Made by a program: the position numbers and the translations under genes. This document shows positions 23,769 to 26,786 of a DNA stretch of 26,786 nt, one piece after another. The stretch is from positions 1 to 26,786 of the forward strand of contig JACFNJ010000005.1 in the NCBI GenBank assembly GCA_019454865.1. Reading direction: 5' to 3'. Source of the stretch: Bacteroidia bacterium (GTDB lineage: Bacteria > Bacteroidota > Bacteroidia > UKL13-3). Numbering within the stretch: position 1 is the stretch's first letter; every line of letters begins with the position of its first letter. The notes under the pieces were generated by a model. The model worked only from the letters and a program-made list of their open reading frames with translations, had not been told where the DNA came from and did not search any database.

Positions 23769-24301
23769 AATTTATTCTTCCACATCATACTTTCTACGGG
23801 TTTCACACCTCGTTTGTTGTACTTGGCGTTTTTCTTTGTATTGTATAATGTTTCAATATTTCCTTCAACAGCAAAATAAATTAATTGACCTATTGGCATA
23901 CCTGCATATATACGTACCGGCTGAGCGCACGAAATTTCAAGTGTCCAGGTATTGCAAAAACCAACATCACCTTTACCTGCAGTAGCATGTATGTCTATAC
24001 CTAATCTTCCTGTGCTGCTTTTACCTTCTAAGAAGGGAACGTGTGCATGGGTTTCGGTGTATTCAGCTGTAACGCCTAAGTACAATGTGTTTGGTTGTAA
24101 TACAAATCCTTCTTGTGGTATTTCAAATGTTTCAATTTTATTATGCTCTTTAGCATCTAAAACTCTGTCTTTGTATGTTGCCAAATATCGCCCTAAGTGA
24201 ACATCATACGAATTGGTTCCTAAACATTCGCGCTTAAATGGTTCTATTAAAATAGTTCCTTTTTCAATCTCTTCAAGAATACGTTTATCGGATAAAATCA
24301 T
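23765..24301 (-). CDS. dcd: dCTP deaminase
   Basis: 178 residues, within the normal range. It converts dCTP to dUTP for thymidylate synthesis. The trimeric dUTPase-like fold is recognisable by PFLEGKSSTGRLGIDIHATAG (about 89-109), containing the substrate-binding Lys/Ser/Arg, and GFCNTWTLEI with E122, the position of the catalytic Glu138 of E. coli Dcd. The C-terminus around NTKKNAKYNKRG closes over the nucleotide. I see no reason to call it the bifunctional DCD/DUT, but this cannot be excluded. It converges with the flavin reductase gene, overlapping 4 bases with no room for a terminator, so antisense readthrough is likely. Confidence 0.93.
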   Translation of the reverse strand: MILSDKRILEEIEKGTILIEPFKRECLGTNSYDVHLGRYLATYKDRVLDAKEHNKIETFEIPQEGFVLQPNTLYLGVTAEYTETHAHVPFLEGKSSTGRLGIDIHATAGKGDVGFCNTWTLEISCAQPVRIYAGMPIGQLIYFAVEGNIETLYNTKKNAKYNKRGVKPVESMMWKNKF

Positions 24302-24365
24302 TTGGTCAACAAATTATAAAGTGTGCGCAAAATAATGGGGTGCATTGTATAACTATCTACAATTT

Positions 24366-25178
24366 TTAAACATTGGCTGTTTTGCCTTTAAACTTCAAAG
24401 CCCGGTATGCTTTAAACCATGAAGTTTGCTGAAATGTTCGGATAAATTTTACTTTACTCCAAATAATTGGATACAACAATACATTAACTAAATAAACAGG
24501 CAGTGGCAATAGCTTGTTTGTGTAACTTAAAAATTCTCTATAACCTAACATGCGTTTATGATAGGAAGCTCCTTGAATATCATAAAAGGCAATGATTTTA
24601 TCAATGAATAAAGCTTTGTTTTCATGGTGTTTAAAAAAGTGCATTTGCCATTTATTATCTGCCATTATTTTTAGTTTAGTATCTAACATTGGCATATAAT
24701 CAAAAACTTGTTTACGAGTAAATGTAGTTTGATGGCAAATAGGGTAGCTGAAATAAAAATCTTTAAAGGTAACGGGTTTGCCTGCTATGTAATTTATTCC
24801 GGTTGGTTCATTTACGGTTTGCATTTTTCCGTATATAAAATCAATATCAGTTATTTCAGTATTTTTAAAAATTTCTTCTAAAATGGTTGTGTTATAAAAC
24901 GCATCGCCTGCATTTAAAAAATAAATCCAATCACCTTGTGCGGCTTTTATTCCTTTATTCATTGCATCATAAATGCCATTGTCTTTTTCGGATATAAGTG
25001 TGCCAATATAGGGTTGGAATTGCTTAGCTATTTCTACTGTTTTGTCTTTGCTGCCACCATCAATAATTACTAATTCAATGTTTTTATAAGTTTGTTGAAT
25101 TGCGCTATTAAGTGTGTTGTAAAGTAAAGTTTCGGCATTATAACAAACTGTAATAAGACTAATTTTTGGGTTCTTCAT
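24366..25178 (-). CDS. Family 2 glycosyltransferase (WcaA-like)
   Basis: 270 residues from ATG 25178; a TTG four codons upstream is unnecessary because the preceding small gene's TAA overlaps this ATG. The GT-A domain is clear: ISLITVCYNAETLL at the start, IELVIIDGGSKDKT with D40 in the nucleotide-sugar site, SEKDNGIYDAMNKGI (64-77) and LNAGD (89-93) at the DxD-like metal position. It adds a sugar to a lipid-linked or surface glycan on the cytoplasmic face; donor and acceptor are unknown. The weakly hydrophobic C-terminal stretch (about 225-245) may attach to the membrane. It is isolated from any polysaccharide cluster and coupled to a tiny lipoprotein gene upstream. Confidence 0.9.
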   Translation of the reverse strand: MKNPKISLITVCYNAETLLYNTLNSAIQQTYKNIELVIIDGGSKDKTVEIAKQFQPYIGTLISEKDNGIYDAMNKGIKAAQGDWIYFLNAGDAFYNTTILEEIFKNTEITDIDFIYGKMQTVNEPTGINYIAGKPVTFKDFYFSYPICHQTTFTRKQVFDYMPMLDTKLKIMADNKWQMHFFKHHENKALFIDKIIAFYDIQGASYHKRMLGYREFLSYTNKLLPLPVYLVNVLLYPIIWSKVKFIRTFQQTSWFKAYRALKFKGKTANV

Positions 25179-25303
25179 TAATACGAACAATTACATCCTT
25201 TTTTCTTGTGCATACGGTGTGAGGACTTACAAGCAGATAGCTCACTCATTAGCATTGCTGTTAGAAGTATAGCTAAACTATAAGTTATTATTTTTTTAAA
25301 CAC
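25178..25303 (-). CDS. Small Cys-tailed lipoprotein, overlapping the GT2 start
   Basis: 41 codons from GTG 25303: FKKIITYSLAILLTAMLMSE, then LSACKSSHRMHKKKGCNCSY and TAA. The N-terminus is a lipoprotein signal with lipobox LSAC (lipid Cys 25). Only about 17 mature residues follow, basic and ending in a GCNC motif, a pattern I associate with tiny Bacteroidota lipoproteins ending GCDCP-like. The stop TAA shares one base with the GT2 ATG (TAATG), suggesting translational coupling. TTTG-N22-TAATTTTG lies immediately upstream and ends 3 bases before the GTG, so the message would be leaderless or nearly so. No homologue search was possible; reality rests on the signal, overlap and tail. Confidence 0.65.
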   Translation of the reverse strand: MFKKIITYSLAILLTAMLMSELSACKSSHRMHKKKGCNCSY

Positions 25304-25306
25304 GGT

Positions 25307-25340
25307 CAAAATTAACAATAATGTGTAACATTGCAGCAAA
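25307..25340 (-). promoter_or_regulatory. Candidate promoter for small lipoprotein and GT2
   Basis: On the minus strand TTTG (25340-25337), a 22-base spacer and TAATTTTG (25314-25307), matching both Bacteroidota boxes. It abuts the GTG start. Confidence 0.5.
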
Positions 25341-25362
25341 TTAAAAAACAATTATCGAAGAC

Positions 25363-26010
25363 ATGAAAGAAATTATTGATTTTGTATTACACATCAATGA
25401 ACATTTGCAAACTTTTGTACAGGATTACGGTACGCTAATTTATTTACTTTTATTTTTAATAGTATTTGCCGAAACCGGTTTGGTAGTTACTCCATTTTTG
25501 CCTGGCGATTCGTTGCTATTTGCTGCGGGTGCACTTGCAGCTAATGAAGCCAATGAATTAAATGTAACTTTGATAATTGTATTACTTATTTGTGCCGCAT
25601 TACTTGGTGATAATATAAACTATTTTATTGGTAGATTTTTAGCAAAAAAAGGTGAAGGAGCAAAATTATTTGGTGTATTTACAATACGTAAAGATTATTT
25701 AGATAAAACACATGTGTTTTATGAAAAGCATGGTGCACGAACAATAATTATTGCTCGTTTTGTTCCAATTGTACGAACATTTGCTCCATTTGTTGCCGGT
25801 ATTGGTAATATGAACTATCGTAAATACATTATTTATTGTGTGGTTGGTGCAATAGTTTGGGTAACAATGCTAACAATGGCCGGATACATGTTTGGAAACA
25901 TTGACTGGGTTAAGAAAAACTTTGAGTTGGTGGTATTTTGCATTATCGGTGTTTCTTTACTTCCGGTTTTTATTGAATTTTTAAAGCACAAGTTTTCGTC
26001 TAAAAAATAA
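25363..26010 (+). CDS. DedA / VTT-domain membrane protein
   Basis: 215 residues with several hydrophobic segments (about 24-42, 50-62, 68-88, 145-172, 188-208). DedA signatures are present: FAETGLVVTPFLPGDSLLF (35-53), GDNINYFIGR (82-91) and ARFVPIVRTFAPFVAG (131-146) with the conserved Arg/Pro residues of the re-entrant half-channel. DedA proteins act in membrane lipid handling, including undecaprenyl-phosphate or phospholipid flipping and proton-motive-force maintenance; the specific member is not determined. Located in the inner membrane, divergent from the small lipoprotein/GT2 pair and apparently monocistronic. Confidence 0.93.
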   Translation: MKEIIDFVLHINEHLQTFVQDYGTLIYLLLFLIVFAETGLVVTPFLPGDSLLFAAGALAANEANELNVTLIIVLLICAALLGDNINYFIGRFLAKKGEGAKLFGVFTIRKDYLDKTHVFYEKHGARTIIIARFVPIVRTFAPFVAGIGNMNYRKYIIYCVVGAIVWVTMLTMAGYMFGNIDWVKKNFELVVFCIIGVSLLPVFIEFLKHKFSSKK

Positions 26011-26023
26011 TTTTGAGATTATA

Positions 26024-26056
26024 TTGTAATTACCTTTTGCTATTAATATATATTTG
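26024..26056 (+). promoter_or_regulatory. Candidate promoter of the secreted protein gene
   Basis: TTG (26024-26026), a 22-base spacer and TATATTTG (26049-26056, exact TAnnTTTG), 24 bases before ATG 26081. Confidence 0.5.
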
Positions 26057-26080
26057 ATTAATATTTTTAAACTTAAATAC

Positions 26081-26786
26081 ATGAAAAAAATTACTCTTTG
26101 TTTGAGTGGATTGTTGGGAATAGTTACGTTATCCACTGCTCAAATTAGTATTGCCAGTTCAGATTTTGCCAATGTAGGCGACACGCTTTATTATGGCTCT
26201 GATACCACAGATGTTACATCTGGTATTGCATTAGAGTCAGGTACAAATCGTACATGGAATATTTCATCGGCTGCACGAAATGAAGTTAAGTCATGTGTGT
26301 TTTTAAACCCGGGCAGTTCTCCTATAACAGCTCCGGCTAATATTACACATGTAATGGTAGATGGCGATGTGCAAAATACCCGTTTCTTAAACATTTCAAG
26401 CAGTGTTATGGAGACCGTATTGGCAAATCCAATGAGTGCGTTTTTAGGAGGTGAAGCATTTATCCGTTTAAAGTCGCTTACTTTTCCTGCTACATACTTA
26501 ACACAAATACGAGATACATTTAAAACACAACAAATTGTTCCTGCAGGTATGATAGGTTTAAGCAGCCTTGCAGATTCTATTCGTGCTACATTAACCGTAA
26601 AGTTACATAACTTATGCGATGGTTGGGGTATGCTAATTACTCCAATTGACTCTTACCCGGTATTACGTTTTAGAAACCGAGTAACTGTAGATGTTAAACT
26701 TGAAGGAAAGAAAAATATACTTCCTCTTTGGATTAATATTCCATTATCCAGCTTACCTGTTCCTGTGCCATCCAATGAAACTAATA
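26081..26786 (+). CDS. Secreted protein, N-terminal part (runs off the window)
   Basis: At least 235 residues from ATG 26081, open to the window edge. The signal peptide MKKITLCLSGLLGIVTLSTAQ is cut near 20-21. The mature start (ISIASSDFANVGDTLYYGSD) and the TWNISS segment are typical of large secreted Bacteroidota proteins of beta-sandwich type. Such proteins commonly end in a type IX secretion sorting domain, but the C-terminus is outside the window. No catalytic motif is visible in the part seen. Function unknown. Confidence 0.8.
   Translation, partial: MKKITLCLSGLLGIVTLSTAQISIASSDFANVGDTLYYGSDTTDVTSGIALESGTNRTWNISSAARNEVKSCVFLNPGSSPITAPANITHVMVDGDVQNTRFLNISSSVMETVLANPMSAFLGGEAFIRLKSLTFPATYLTQIRDTFKTQQIVPAGMIGLSSLADSIRATLTVKLHNLCDGWGMLITPIDSYPVLRFRNRVTVDVKLEGKKNILPLWINIPLSSLPVPVPSNETN

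Noticed and set aside
1..26786. CRISPR array, prophage, restriction or defence island
   Set aside because: No regularly spaced repeats, cas genes, phage structural genes or restriction-modification genes are visible on either strand.

Overview
The window is AT-rich chromosomal DNA, and everything in it points to a member of the Bacteroidota (Bacteroidetes), probably a Chitinophagales- or Sphingobacteriales-like lineage. Three kinds of evidence support this. Upstream regions carry the Bacteroidota -7 box TAnnTTTG, often with a TTTG-like -33 element. Almost no start codon has a Shine-Dalgarno sequence. The gene content includes a DUF5606-type protein, TPR histidine kinase, OmpA-TPR lipoprotein, small Cys-rich-tailed lipoprotein and fused IcmF mutase. 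The species cannot be named from this window.

Layout. (1) 1-1257 is an accessory patch: an M50-like membrane metalloprotease lies between inverted GTTGTGTGC repeats, followed by an internally deleted IS1182-like element. (2) 1258-9175 holds an M23 peptidase, an orphan TPR histidine kinase, an M3 oligopeptidase plus FAH-family hydrolase operon, and a tryptophanase ending at a strong bidirectional terminator. (3) 9192-16179 holds a DUF5606 protein, a DUF481-like barrel, the 1124-residue IcmF-type acyl-CoA mutase, and a lipoprotein plus outer-membrane barrel pair. (4) 16185-18961 holds a decayed transposase C-terminus, a GH25 lysozyme, tRNA-Met(CAU), several hairpins, a cytoplasmic TPR protein, a gap with two exact DnaA-box matches, and a small unknown protein. 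(5) 18978-26786 holds prfB with its programmed +1 frameshift, an OmpA/TPR lipoprotein, a three-gene operon (68-aa protein, ftsE, flavin reductase), dcd, a small lipoprotein overlapping a GT2 glycosyltransferase, a DedA protein and the start of a secreted protein.

Functionally this is mostly housekeeping and envelope biology. Cell-wall and envelope functions are M23, GH25, FtsE, OmpA-TPR, the barrels and lipoproteins, DedA and GT2. Catabolic functions are tryptophanase, M3 peptidase, FAH hydrolase and the B12-dependent mutase. Information processing is represented by RF2, tRNA-Met and dCTP deaminase. I found no CRISPR array, prophage, restriction system or recognisable defence island. The most unusual features are the cassette-like accessory patch, the two IS1182-like relics, the hairpin repeat family, the strong internal Shine-Dalgarno in prfB and the mixed pocket residues of the mutase.
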